Origin: Symsagittifera roscoffensis | Lineage: Eukaryota > Xenacoelomorpha > Acoela > Convolutidae | Direction of reading: 5' to 3' | NCBI RefSeq assembly: GCF_963678635.1 | Contig: NC_087067.1 | Coordinates: 51,454,233 to 51,514,232, forward strand | Length of the DNA: 60,000 nt | In this document: positions 43,463 to 56,800 of the stretch, piece after piece | Layout of the letters: every line of letters begins with the position of its first letter | Position numbering within the stretch: the first letter of the stretch is position 1 | Translations under genes and position numbers: made by a program | The notes under the pieces: generated by a model | The model's database searches: none | Seen by the model: only the letters and a program-made list of their open reading frames with translations | Told to the model about the DNA's origin: nothing

Positions 43463-43884
43463 AGACGAGACACGAAGTAGAGTGGAAGGAAGCGAAAACT
43501 TAATTGTTGTAGTGTATGAGAACTTGAAATAATCAACCAAGATTGATTATTGAGACTTTTAACATTTTTGTTTTGATGACGTTTGGTCAGGCCAGACATT
43601 GTTAATGTAAGAAATTATTGTTACAATTTTTCAATTGCAATGGAAATTTTTGTTGATGTTATTTGTTTATGTAGACCTTAGGTGATTGTTTTTACCTATT
43701 TAAACCTGACTGGGTTTTAATCTGTGTAGGACTTATTTTCAGTTTGGGGCGATCTGGTAGGGTTTGGGTACGCTCGCTCGAAGAGGGTGAGTACCTCTTT
43801 GCTTTGCTAGCCACAGAGTTTCTTAATTTTAATATTGAGGGCAAATCAGCAAGAGCGAGAAGTAATTTTACTGTCCGGGGAGTA

Positions 43885-44600
43885 TGTGCCCTTCCCCCGG
43901 ATTGGCAACGTCGTACCCTCCGACGAGAATGAAACGGACGTTAGTGACGTTAGAGACGAATTCATTAAGAAAAGGAGTAAGACATATTGTGGAATTTTTA
44001 AAATTTAAATTTTCGATTCTCAAGCAGATTGTTTCTGAGAAATATGGGAAAGGCCATTTTAAACGAAAAAAGATGATAAAAACAGAAAAAACGAAGACGC
44101 CGATAAAACAAGTTGTGAAGAAAGAAAGAGGAAAAACGAAGTCTCTTATTGTGAAGATCAGACACGATACGACACTTGTCTGAAGCGGATAAGAAAAAAA
44201 AAGGCTTCAGTGGGACAGCCGGGGCGGATCCGTACCCTCCCGTGCCACGAGATTGGAGAGATAAGAGCGTTATCTCGGGAGGAGAACAGAATTGGAGGCC
44301 CCGTGCCCAGAAACTATCACCAGTGCGAGACTGTAATATATACAAATTAGTTGCTGTGATGCCCTCAATAATTGAATTAACTCCGACTTTACAGAGTATT
44401 TCAGAGCTTGAGTAGCTCAAAAGAGGAAAAGGTCAATCCAGCTCCAATGGATTTAGTAAATAACTGTCACTAAAACATAGTGAATAATGGATTTCGAGTA
44501 GTGTTTTTAGTAGTAGTCACGTAGTCTGGGGACCCGATATGTGGTTGTTTTTGCATGTAAACGAGAGCTCCGTCACTGTATTATTTGGGCGAATGTTTTT
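43885..44600 (+). repeat. diverged 3' LTR of the related gypsy remnant
   Basis: It starts TGTGCCC right after the polypurine tract and ends near GGGCGAATGTT (44587-44597), the same end as the intact LTR (GGGCGAATGTTACA). Shared internal pieces include GGCCATTTTA, TTTCTGAGAAATATG, AGTAGTAG, GTCTGGGGA and TGCATGTAA in the same order. Confidence 0.65.
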
Positions 44601-46859
44601 CACTACCAGACAATTTCAGCGACGTTTTTGCTGCCAGCACATCTTGAGAAGTATTACTGCAAGGGAAACGCCAATTGCTGGAGCATTTTTTCTTACCAAA
44701 AACCGCTGCTCCCAAAGTGTACCTTACTTAATAATTGGATATACATGGATATCTGGATATTTATGTAAACAATTTTCATGAAGGATGTACCAAAAAACTA
44801 CTGATACGGGCACACTTCGTAATTTTAAAGGCTGCGCATTTTTGCAGAAGTGACAACATTTTTTTAAGGTAACGATCTTTCAGGCCTTCAAAAGTACCTC
44901 AACAAGGGTAAAATTGTACAAAGCTTTGGAGAACAAATAGAAGCAAATCTTTGGAAATCAATATTTAGAAAAATGAAAGAAAAAAATGTGGCATCTGGTG
45001 ATCCTAACAAGATCATTGACAGAAAGAAGACTTCAAAACTTCCGGCATCGAGAATTATGAATTGGTTGAAGACTCGCCTTCATCTCTTTTGATGCAAGTT
45101 TGATGCGAACAATCGCAACAGGCTGCACAAAGGGAACAAAAATCCGGGGCACTAATGATTTTTACCCAAGATTTTCAAACTTTGCTTGCCATCCCACGAA
45201 ATTTCCTCTGCACGTGAACTGAGATCCTATTTGATGTATAAATTGACAGATATTGAAAGATGTTCCACCACTATCGGCGAGACAGTGCAACATTTAGCCA
45301 CGAGGGTATGGATATTGCAAAGAAGATTCCCCCAGAAAATTAGCCTTTGCAAAAATGAGCTAAGGAGGTAGGCGGAACCGGTGAGCTGAATTCAGAGATT
45401 AACGACCAAATAGACAACCCCCTGAAATAATCACACTAGAGTTATGACTAGACGGAAAATCACTAGATGTCATGCTCATGCTAGATGGAAAATCGATACT
45501 CGCAATGAATTCATATGCAATGAACTAACACTAAAAATTTTGTCCATATACAAACAGGGCTACTAAATTCAACTAACGCTTATAATCCCGAAACCAAAAG
45601 TTAACGGGTTAAGAGAACATAAAACTAATAAATACCTCAGAAAATGTAGGAAAATTTTTAAAAAAATTTGAATTAACTTAATTTGCTTAATTATGATTAT
45701 AATGTAAAGTTGCAGGATTTATTTGGTCGGAAATTTTTAAGTTTGTTTTTTAGACATGGTTGTCGTTTGTTCTTGATCTATAATCATCTGGTAGACTTAG
45801 TAAAAGCTTTCTTCAACATTATGCTCAAAAACTGCGGAAAATTATAAATAACTTTTAAAAAGGTTTGGATAAATTAGCTGTTGTTTTATTAGCCTGGCCG
45901 CTTTCTTCGTTCGCTCGAAAGTAGACATGCAGTTTCGACAAAGTTTTGAAATTTTTATTCTTGCCGGTGAGGCTTTCTCTGGAAATTCTTATTTATTGGT
46001 TGAATCGCGAACGACTGAAAGGAATATAAACTAATATCACTCGACCTATATTAGTATTTTTGTGGTGCTGGTTTTTCGAAGAAAAAATCCATGAGAAAGC
46101 CTCGATGGCAAAAATTCTCCCTTACATCAGTTGTTAGAACAAAAACAATGGTTATTTATCCACTGATTTTATGTTTTTTCTGCCAAGCACAATTATTTTA
46201 GTTCTCATTCTTTTTTGAACCATCAATGCATCAGGAGCTACATCCAGTAAGTCAAGCCATCTGATGACCAATCTCGACATTCCGAATTCAGAGCCTTCGA
46301 GTTTACCTGAGTATTTGCGTCGACCGACCCCTTAAAATTGACAACGCCGGCTTTTCAAGTTCATGTCTCACTGAATTGAAAAAAGAATTATCAGAGGTCA
46401 ACTTGGGCCGCAATGTTGATGTAAAAATTTCTGATTTTAGAAATGAGTTTTAGTTGTTTTTAAAAGTTTATAAATAAATGTTTGTCTCAAGGAAGTAATT
46501 GAAACAGCGGTTAGAGTGTTATTTGAGCTCGAAAAATTAGGGGCAATGGCGTGAAAGACTATAAAAAACTACTAAAATGAACGCCAGTTGAGGGCATTTT
46601 AATGGCAATGAAACTTTGTTTGTGGTTTGTTCAGAATGATAAATTAGAAAGGGGCGCCTCTTTGGCCGCAAATTGAGCAAATTTTTGACTCAAAAAGGTG
46701 AACATGCACCATAATTGGAAAATCCTAAATTGATGTCACTTACAAAAAATTAAAATGAAATTTCCCCTCAACGCAACAAAAGGGTTGTCTACAGGCCAAA
46801 ATTGGTAGAAAATGAAGGAAGCTTGATCTCGTAACACGTTGAATGCGGAGATATATCAG
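44601..46859. other. degenerate sequence between mobile-element remnants
   Basis: AT-rich with only short open stretches. Plus-strand pieces at 45180-45370 and 46240-46480 may be the decayed 5' part of the Penelope-like element that follows, but I cannot match them to a named domain. Confidence 0.35.
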
Positions 46860-47830
46860 ACACTGATTTTCGAAAAATACATTAAACGGTCTGACATTGT
46901 AAAAGTTTCGTTTCGGGAAAATTTTCCTCCGCTACGTTGATGATATTGTGCGGAAGGTCATAGGTGACCATGAGAAAACAGTTCAAGTCGCCAATTGAGT
47001 TCATCCTACTTTATAGTTCATTATTGGAACACAAAATGCATTGAGAAAGATTGCATTTCTAGATTTAGAAATTAACATCGACAGGGACAGGAGAGGGAGC
47101 TGTGGAGGACATCAAAAACCAACAGATACAGGTAGCATCCTGTCGAGCCTCCTTCAATTTTAAAAAAAGTGTAATTGAAAAAACTGTTCACCGTGTCCTC
47201 CGGGGTAGTTCAAGACGGAAAGATTTTGATAAGGCAATGAAAATCAATCGTGAAAAATTTTCAGACAACCAGTATCCAGAAAAATGGTTGTCTTGGGTTG
47301 CATCTCCTACCCTCGTGAAGATCAGAGGTGAGAATAAAAACATCAGGAGCAAGGGTGATAAGTCAGGGTCTTCTACTAGCCTTGAGGACATATCACCCAT
47401 GCTGATTATTCATTATCGAGGTAACTATATTGATAAACTTGCGAAGAGAATAAGGGATATCACGGTCGCGCAAAAAGTGTGAACGACGCAGAAATTGAAA
47501 TTATGTTTGGCGTGGTTTAAACATATTTATTCAATGAACTAGATTCCAGAGTGTTAAGCAAATTAGAATGTAATGAACGCAAATCAGTCTATGTCGATCA
47601 AGACTTCCAACATCTTACCAATAGGGTTGAGGAGCATCGTAAAGCGGATACTTCTAGCGGGCAACGCCTGTAACAGTATTGAGGCGATGGTTTGGCGTCA
47701 GAGTTAAAATGGAAAATCATTGACCAGGCCAAAAGCACATTATCAATATTAAATTATAAACGTTAGAATCTCTACATATTAGGAAGGAGAAGCCAAACTT
47801 AATATACAATACAAATTAGGATGCAGTTAG
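46860..47830 (+). pseudogene. Penelope-like element: end of RT plus GIY-YIG endonuclease
   Basis: Broken plus-strand frames show YVDDIVRKVIGDHEKTVQVA (RT catalytic YVDD), IAFLDLEINIDRD, QKPTDTGSIL, SVIEKTVHRVLRGSSRRKDF and NQYPEKWLS, then TTQKLKLCL, SKLECNERKSVYVDQDFQHL and GLASELKWKIIDQAKST. That is the end of a Penelope-type reverse transcriptase followed by its GIY-YIG endonuclease. In-frame stops and frameshifts (for example near 46990, 47485 and 47680) make it inactive. Confidence 0.72.
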
Positions 47831-48531
47831 CTTACATTAAAGCTATATTTTTAACACTGAAGCTTAAATTTCAAGTCGACAGTTCTAAATAGAGAAATTA
47901 AAAAAAACTCTCAGAAAATTTTGGCGTGAACACTTTAAAATTATTGTACAAAATATGTTAAATAAAATATTTTCATTAATAATGTGTTCATCATTCGTTA
48001 TGATTTCTAATAAATCAATTTATACAATTTTTTTTTAATTTCGGAAGATTTATAAGCCTGAAGATGACCTATAAATGTTCGAAAATCTTTGTTTAGTTTA
48101 CAGTTTTAACGTAATCGATAAAATCTTAATTAAAACACAGACTTGGATTGTATTGATGCAAGAACTAATATTTAAATTTGTACGAAATTTGTCCCAAGCA
48201 GAGTTAAATTTAGCCTATTGCTGAGCACGTTTTTAGATTGAAATATGAAAGAACTAGAGTGATCAACATCCAAATGACATAGAAAATTGAGCGGTAAATT
48301 GTGGACTAGCTATTAACAGAAGCTATTGCTGATGACCTAATTTTGAGCCCCCACAATTAACCCCATTCATTTTCCTCAATTTGTAAAATATATTCTCATT
48401 CAATTTTTCACTCCATCTATTAGTCAAGAGCTGAATATTGCAAACTATGCTCCAGAGTTTTTTTTATTAATTACTTGATGTAAATTATTTTACGAATTTG
48501 TTTAATTAACTTTTATTTTTCCTTTAGATCT

Positions 48532-49735
48532 AGTAAATGTTCTAATTTGGAAAGAGCCCGCTTAATTTACACAAATTATGTTCAAAAGCTTCAAAGCAAT
48601 TATTGGGACAGTAAGACGGCAAAAATGTGAGAAAAAATTTATTATTTTTCCTACATTACGAGGTGAAACTGAGTATTTTTTGGATTGTAAGCGGATGCCG
48701 AAACAAGGACGCTCGTTTTTTTTGTTGGTTTTTTCTCCTTGGCTGTTCCGACAAAGTTTTATTTTGTTGAAAGAACTTTCTCTGGAGTCCAGGAACATTG
48801 AGATACAATGTTATGCGCCTATCCAGTTCTTAGTTTGGCCTCGTAATGTTTTGCTATTCTTACGGAGGTGGTTTTTTGTCCTTCAGACTTAGGAAATGTT
48901 CTAATTTGAAAAGAGCCCGCTCAATTTACACAAATTATGTTCATAAGATTAAACCCAATTATTGGGACAGTAAGAAGGCAAAAATGTAAGAAAAATTTTA
49001 TAATTTTTCCCACATTACGAGGTGAAACTGAGTATCTTGTGGATTGTAAGCGGATGCCGTAACAAGGATGCTCAATTTAGTCTTTTTTGTTAGTTCTTTC
49101 TCCTTTGCTGTTCCGAAAAAATTTAGATTTGTTGAAAGAACTTTCTATAGAGTCCAGGAGCATAGAGACACAATGTTTTGCGCCTATCCAGTTCTTAGTT
49201 TGTCTCGTAATGTTTTGTTATTCTTACAGAGGTGGTTTTTTTTAAATGTTACCCGCTAATGTTTGAGAGGCATGCTGTTTTGGGAACATTTGCCGCGCCT
49301 AATAAAACTTTTATTTTTCCTTTAGATTTAGTAAATGTTCTTACTTGAAAAGAGCCCGCTCAATTTAGATAAATTATGTTCATAACCTTATTGGGACAGT
49401 AAGAAGGCAAACAATCTAAATAAAATTTTATAATTTTTCCTACATTACGAGGTGAAACTGAGTATTTTGTGGATTGTAAGCGGATGCCGTAACAAGGACG
49501 CTCATTTTAGTTCGTTCTCCTTGGCTGTTCCGACAAAGTCTGAATTTGTTGAAAGAACTTTCTCTAGAGTCCGGGAACATAGAGACACAATGTTATGCGC
49601 CTATCCAGTTCACAGTTTGGCCTCGTAATGTTTTGTTATTCTTACGGAGGTGGTTTTTTTTGAAAATATTATTCGCTAATGTTTGAGAGGCTTGCTGTTT
49701 TGGGAACAATGGCCGCGCCTTATAAAATACTGTCG
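48532..49735. repeat. three-unit tandem array, about 360-440 bp per unit
   Basis: Units begin at about 48534, 48892 and 49329 with AAATGTTCTAATTTGAAAAG followed by AGCCCGCTCAATTTA. Each has a middle block GAGGTGAAACTGAGTAT and an end block TAATGTTTTGYTATTCTTA. The array is absent from the inverted counterparts at about 32.5 and 39.5 kb, so it expanded in, or was lost from, one copy. Confidence 0.75.
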
Positions 49736-50169
49736 GAATCTTGTTTGTCTGCATATGATTTTCGGCTTAGTTGCTGAAGCAGCAACTTTGGCTGAAACTT
49801 GGGTTTAATTTTACTACTTAGATGTTAAAAATTTCATTGTAATCCAGTAATTTTTAAGTTTTGAAGTAGATGAACAGAAGGTCAGTAGTATCAGAGTAAC
49901 CGAGGTTACAGTCAGGGGTCTCTTTGTCACATATTACAGTCAAATTCCTTGGAGGTATCTAGATATGGAATTTATTATGTAAAGAATGAGATGATTAGTT
50001 TTGATGTGTTTAAAAAATCTTGATACGGGTTACGTTCCTTCAATGACAACACTCAACTTGACATGAGAAAGTATATATAAATATTTATATATAGATAATG
50101 TATTACAAACTAGAAATTTCCTCGAAATTGTTTTTGTCATTTATTGTGCCGAGTTTGCAAGCATCCTTC

Positions 50170-51080
50170 GCAATTTGTATTGCCAGTGAGATTCTCTGCT
50201 TTTAAAAGCGGCATGCATTAGATTCCTCAGTATATGTGCTTGGCTTGGCTTTTTACTTAGATTGTTGGAAAAGAGTTCCGTGCTGGAGCTGGCCGCGCCC
50301 TGAATCTCAAAAGCTATCGGTTGAAAAAGAAATCCATCATCTACTAAGTCTCTATTCTTGAAATTTTTTTGCTCCTCTGCTTCAGCGGCAGCTATACCAG
50401 GATTAAAATCGGTCCCACATTAACTGCGTATCAGCAGCCCATAGAACGTGCGTCAAACCATCTAGTCGCTTCTGATCGGTCATGTAGAGGGGTCGTGGCT
50501 CTAAAACGGAAGAATGTGAGTAGAGGATAAACTCTGCTTTATAAAGGCAATCAGGTGTGTATGCCTAGAGAATCTCCTTGTATTTTTGAGGAAATAAAGG
50601 CGATACCAGCCATCTTCGGTAACGTCTCTTCCGCATACGCACTTATGTTGTTCGCAAATTTTAGAGCCTAATCGAAAACCTATTGCGAGTTTGAGTTAAC
50701 GGTTTGATAGTTTCAACCAAAAGTTTTTGCAACGGATGACGTTCAAACATTGCGAGCCAAAGCTATTTTGGAACTCATTCAATCTTTTAGGTCCATTTGG
50801 TCGAGTTTTAAAATCAAGTCTGCAGCCTCGCTGTCAAAAACTGGCTCTGTCATCTTTTTTTTGGGTTTCGTTTACCGGAGCAATTTCAACTTTTCATGTT
50901 CAAACCACCATTTAAACGCATCCTTATAGGTTCCATGCACATGTTCTAAACCAAAATATTCTTTGACTGCCAGGAGAACTGCTCGTAAAACTGGTTGTCA
51001 GACATTTTCAAATAAATGTGATCATGTATAACGTGTTTCTTAGTATTTTGCCATAGCGTTCCAAAAAATCAGTTTGCCAT
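50170..51080 (-). pseudogene. inverted copy of the RT polyprotein C-terminal remnant
   Basis: Minus-strand frames show HDRSEATRWFDARS, DLVDDGFLFQPIAFEIQG and AASSSTELF, matching and extending the remnant at 31160-32063. The two copies carry different lesions. Confidence 0.55.
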
Positions 51081-52260
51081 GAACAAGGGCTCGTACACAA
51101 AAAAATATAGGAGTTTTGATATGTTAAAACTAAATTTTAGAATGTAAAATTCATAATGAGCGTCTTGTTTGAAAATGACATCCGAGATTTTATCAAGCTC
51201 CTTCATTTTTTCGTCGAGCAATTCTTTCCGACAAAGTTCGCCAATTGTGATCCTATTATAAAAAGCTCTTCTTTTGTTAATTTTTTTTGGGTTATTTTTT
51301 TAAAATTGAGTTAAAAAAGAATTGTTTTCTGTACTCGTGGTCGGTCCCAATAAACATTTTTCGCACTTTCCCTTGTTCAATCTCAGGCCGCAAGTTTGTT
51401 CTGATTTCAGAAAGTTTTGAGGTTCTAGAGTACTACCTGGTAGTCGTTGGTTAAATTTCCATCATCTATATACAAGATGATGCTAATTTATGACTATGGC
51501 TGTTTGAAAAGTGCGAATTTAGCGAAACATTTCAGAAAATTGATTGCTGCACTGCCATACTAACAAAATCCTTAAAATTTTGAGGACTTGATTTATCGGG
51601 GCCTGCTCCTGATCCGTTCGTCCAAAAACACAGAGGTAGGCTTGAAACTTGGGGATGGTGTTAGGAAATTGAAATGGCATTTGCTCGAATTATTAAATTA
51701 TCATAGAGCTCTTGTTTGTGGTTTGTTTGCGTCCACTACTTTTTGGTTGCTCCAAAAAAAAAACAAGAAGGACATTTAAAAAACTTTGCATTTTTTAACG
51801 TCCTCTACATTGTATAGGATATAATTTGTTTTGTCCCGTGGACCTTCCACCAAGGGAACACGCGAGTCTTTTGGTACTCCCTTGAGTACTCGGACATTTG
51901 AGATGGCAATTTTAACACAAATGTCTAGCACTAAATAATTACCTATTGTTGCTATATTAGCAGATTCAACATCAATGCAAAAAAGACAGTCAAACCATCG
52001 GTCTTTTAGAGTCGCTAAGAGAAATATTTACACAATTGATATGATACCAGCTAGAACAACAATCCCATCTAATCCAATTTATCAGTTCTGAAGGTTCTAA
52101 CCTATCATTGACCGTACACTTTTTTTTCTTTATCTTGGCGCAGCGTACGGGTAAAAAAAGGGGTTTGAATGGACTTTAGGGGACTGAACTAAACCATGAT
52201 AAGCGGTTAGTGGAAATTTTTTGTATCAAAAAAGACAGTTCAATTAACTTAAAATTTTAA

Positions 52261-53813
52261 AATCTGTCTAAATAACGTGCGATGTATTTCGGTCTTTTTG
52301 AGTTCAGGTGGCAAAATAAACCAGTCGAAAAATCAATCCAGTTCATGTCGAACGAGAACAAATAATTTGGTCTTTTTAAAAGAAAAGCTATGCAAAATAA
52401 ATCAATTGGGAATTTACATGACGTCTGGAGGGATGATTTGCAACTCAAAACTACTACGGACTTTCAAGGGCAGTCGGAAGTCGGAATAATCGGGGATGTA
52501 CATATTGATGCAGGCAGTTTTGTACTTCTGACCCTCGAAGAAAGATATGGAATATTTGTGCTCTACGTGTTTTTTTTCTAACCATAGAAATTTCGACTTT
52601 CACCAAAGAAAATTCTGGGTGTTTGAGAAGTGGCAACTTGGCCAACTTGAAAAGCAATTACGCGGCGAATTTTGTCCTATTTTTGAATAAGCGGCGACCT
52701 AAACTGTTCCGAATTAAAATGAGAGAGGCCATTTCCTCTAATGGGTAAAGTTTGTCTCATCTTGTAATGTGAATAGCGTGTGGGTGAATTATTTGGAAAA
52801 ATATACCTTTTTTGACTATTTATCGATTTTTTTAAAACCAAATACTTCTCATTTCTCAAAGAAAAGGCAGTAGACAGAACATGCAGGGCTTCGTCCTCAT
52901 ACGAGGTGTACTGTTTGCATTTTTATCAATTCTTAGCAAAACACATCAAACCTGCAGTTTAACAAGGCCAAGTTCAAACCGGTATCTTAACCAACAACTG
53001 CATTTGAGATCAATAGGTTTCAGAAACTTGCGCGAAAACTTTATATTTGCAAAGTCTCAACAGTTTATACGTGTATATCTAATTTGAGCAAAATCTAACG
53101 CGCCTTTAGAATCTAGGAGGATCAAAAGTGTTGACCGAAAAAATATCGACAAAAACCGAATGTTTTTTTTTACATTTCTCACTGTACAAATGAAAACATT
53201 AACTTCAACTAATTTGGAACCAGTTTGAAGCTAGTTATTTTTATTTTATACTTTACAAGTACTTCACTGTAAAATATTAATTTTAACCAATCATGATCCA
53301 TGACTAAAACTTACTTTAAATTAGTAAAACTGAAGCCCCAGTGGTTCAGAGAACTTAGAATAAAAGATTGATATCAGTTGCATGTCTTTTCTCCTCTAAC
53401 TTTGCTAAAAACCAGTATAGTTTTAGATCTATTGAGACTAGGAGATATAAGAGTAAGATTAAGATTGGTATTAGACTAAGAAGTTGCACGAATCTATCCG
53501 GCCGAAAATAGATAGCGTGACAAACAGACGGTGTACCCTACCCGAAATTGCTCTACGAGAAGGCTACCCCGGACCTAAACTCAAGTTTTTAAGCAGAGGC
53601 ACAACAGCGGTTTTCCATGATGAGCTGAACAACTCGTATGTTGGTCCTTTCCCTCGAGGTCCTAATCTTAATCATTAAAGCACCAATAGTGAGGCACTCT
53701 CTCAAAACGCCAATTCTAAGTATTAATATTTTCCTTTATAAAATCAAAAACTCCAAAATTTTTCTTAATGAAATCAAGCGAAAACTCCAAAAATAAATTT
53801 CAAAGTCGGTTCG
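52261..53813. other. intergenic stretch
   Basis: I see no gene here. Short ORFs such as 53484-53678 lack any recognisable domain. It separates the transposon-rich region from the 3' end of the repeat-protein gene. Confidence 0.4.
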
Positions 53814-56800
53814 TTAGCTCTTGGGTTTCAGATGCGAGCTCCCACTTTTACTACTAGAATCGCTCATATCTTTTTCATTTGCAGTGGAAAAACTGGTCCC
53901 TGTGTCGGACCCACTGCTACCTCCAGTGGTCTCTGTTTCGATCCCCCCACTCTCGGTCTCTCCTCCTACGTCTGTAGTAGCAGCGGCTGATGTTGTCTCC
54001 TGGCCTAATGATTTCGAGACTTCGTCGCTCGAGCTGACCTAAAGAAATCAAAATAATTAGCCAATATAAAGAAATAGCCGCTCATCCCATGCAGCTGGAT
54101 ACCATTTAATTTTTACGGTCGAAGTTTTACTGGCATCTTGATCTTTAGTTTATTGTTGTATTGAAATTGGTATATGTGCGCCAAAAATAAGGGATATGTC
54201 ATGTTTGATTCATCTTTTTTTTAAAGAAGAATATAAAATGAACTTTCTGGTTACCTCTGTGATGACAGTGTTAGCGAGGTCTGAGTTCACTTTGCGACTG
54301 GAAGTCTTGCCAGATTGAATGGAAGGCGGGAGCGAGGAGGCAACATCTTCCGTCCATTCTGCCCCCTGGGGTCCAGACATCGACTCCTCGTCTTCAACTT
54401 CCACTTCATCAATAGACTCTTGGCTCTGAGTTCTCCTTCCAGTCGATTCCAGTCTTCCGCGACTAGGTGCTGTAGTGGACTGTATATCAATTCTGGGAGT
54501 CGGGGTTCCAGGTCTAGAGGACAATAAACTCTCCTGAGATCTTTGAGATTTCTGGTCAGCGAAAGAGTTCCGAGGAGTTATTGGATACTCCTCATTAACA
54601 GGTCTAACAACACTCGTTTTAACTGTTTTTGGGCTCTTTAAAGGGTTGGGACTCATTGCAAGGTTGGAACTTCTAGGAGTTTTTGGACCTTTGGTAGCTT
54701 TTGGCGACGTTGCAGTCTTAACTTGTAGAGTGTTATAGTCGCTGTCGTTGGAATCTGCATGCGACAAATCAGCAATGTTGCTTATCCGATCGGATGACGT
54801 AGGACTGAATGGTTTAGTGTAAACTGTAGTCTTGGTTCGGTTTGAGCGACCAGAAGGTATGCTGTCAACAGCTGTGTTACTGAAGGCGCCACTCGTTTCA
54901 AAACTCACTTGACTTTGCTTTCCTTCCGAAGACTTTTCCTCGGGTACTCGAATATAATAATAACTATTGTAATTTGAATCCGCTTTAGTGTCATTCGGTG
55001 AACTTTTGATCCTTTGACCTTGCGCCAGCTCCTGATAATCGGTGTCGATATCATTGCGCAATGTTATGGATCCATCGCCGCTAGGCTCTTCGTCAAAAGC
55101 AACAGTTCTCACTATATTGGTTGAATCTTTTTCAGAGTTTGTTTTTGTTAATTGGTCGTTTTTTAGTTCCAATGAACTATTTTTTGAGCTGTTATTCACT
55201 TTAGGATTGCTGATTGATCGGGTCATAGTTTGGACAGCACTGGCACTCGGGGCGAAAGACGACGAGTCATTAGTCGCTGCCGATTCGGTTTTCTTCCTAC
55301 TTCGCGACTCCGTTTCGAGTTCGTTTCGAGTTCCGAGGCTTAATTTAGTTCTGTCTTTGGAGGATTGACTTTTTCTAGAACCTCCGAATGAAGGCGTTTT
55401 AGTCTGAAGAACGGAACTGGATCTCGAATGTGACCTGAAATCGCTATTTGAGTTTCTGCCAGTGTAGTCCGGACTTTTCCCTTCATTTCGGCCGAGCTCT
55501 TTTTGCTGTTTTCGTCTCGTATACTCAGAGTACAGCCTGTTGCTTTGATTCGCCTGGCTTACCTCTGTCATATGTTCAGTTAAGGACATTGTTCTTTGTG
55601 ATGCTTTTGACCCCGACTGAACTTTTGACCTTGACTCCGCCGTAGAGGGAACTGTCTGCAATTCGGTTTTGTTGTTCTTTTCGCTGCTCCAGACGTCACG
55701 TGATTCTGTCGGCAGAAAGTCGTGATCCTCCTCGCTGTCGCCGTAATCGGACACTCTTTCCATAGGAGTCATCGCGTCTCGTTCCGCGACACTCTCAGTC
55801 GTGCTCAAACTCGTTTCGGGTTTCGCTGTCTTGAAATCGGTTATGGTTGATTCGGGGGTCTGGCTAGTACTTGCTAGCCATGAGTACGTGTTATCACTAC
55901 TGTTTTTCCCGTCGGATACAGTTTCATGCATCGGCGTTATCGCACTTCGGCTAGCTAAACTCTCGTGTAAAGTTATGTCACCGCCACTGCCATAGTACTC
56001 GTCGTTCATATCGGCTCCGATTGGCTCACTCACAGTTCCATAACTCGACTCGTGAGCTCGTGAGTTTCTCTCGGAGTGGACATCTAAGCGGTCAATTTCT
56101 ATCTCTCGGTAAGGCGAATTACTCACAACGTCTTCGTGACCTCTAGCCGAATGCGAGTAGGTGTCAAAACTGTTCACTGATGCGGGACGACTTCCACCCT
56201 CTGACCTAGATATGGATTGCACGGCTGGTGTTCCAGCCAAAAATGATCTCTCATTTTCATCGTCGACAAAGTTTTGGCCTGCTTCTCTCTTGCTGATTTC
56301 CGAATTCGGTTTGTTTTTGTTCCTTGAATTTTGAGAAGATTTAACAATAGATCTCGTTACACTGACACCAGATGGACCATCACTTTTTGTTTTCATATTT
56401 TGACTGGTCTCTGCAACTGGACTACTCCGGGTCAAGTTAGTTCTAACACTTTTTTCCATGGGCAAGTAATTTTTTTCATTAGACGACAATGTACAAACTG
56501 CAGAACGACTGGAAAGACTACCAAGATGTTCATTTGGTTGTTGATGCTTGACTTTAACTGTGGCGCTTATCGCTTTGCTGCTTGCTTCAACATAAGATAT
56601 CGTTTGCATCGCTGATCGACTCGCAACAGTTCCAAGCTGGCTTGTCTGATCTATGGTACCTACTGGGTCTTGTTGGTCGGTCCTTGTTTTGACGCTTGAA
56701 TCCATTGGTTTGCTGCTTATGTCATATGAAGATACCGTACGCATTGCTGAGCGACTCGCAGTAGTGTCAAGTTGACTTGTCTGTTCTGTGTTACCTGCTG

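Larger units (their letters stand above)
42525..44600 (+). mobile_element. truncated remnant of a second, related gypsy element
   Basis: Opposite orientation to the intact element. It holds two pieces of ORF3, a short 3' UTR, a polypurine tract (43869-43884, ACTGTCCGGGGAGTA) and a diverged LTR (43885-44600). Everything 5' of mid-ORF3 is missing. Divergence from the intact copy is large, so it is an old insertion of a related lineage. Confidence 0.75.
47580..52260. repeat. old inverted copy of the 30528-33495 segment
   Basis: Read on the minus strand, this interval follows 30528-33495: endonuclease end (47585-47830), hammerhead-like segment (48055), TGCTGAAGCAGCAA region (49790), RT polyprotein remnant (51080-50170), then CTCAGGCCGCAAGTTTGTTC (51386) and the AAGCGGTTA edge (52200). 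It is longer because of a tandem array at 48532-49735. Divergence is much higher than between the tandem units, so it is older. Confidence 0.75.

Noticed and set aside
53484-53678. 64-codon plus-strand ORF
   Set aside because: No domain, no splice or start context, single short frame in intergenic DNA.
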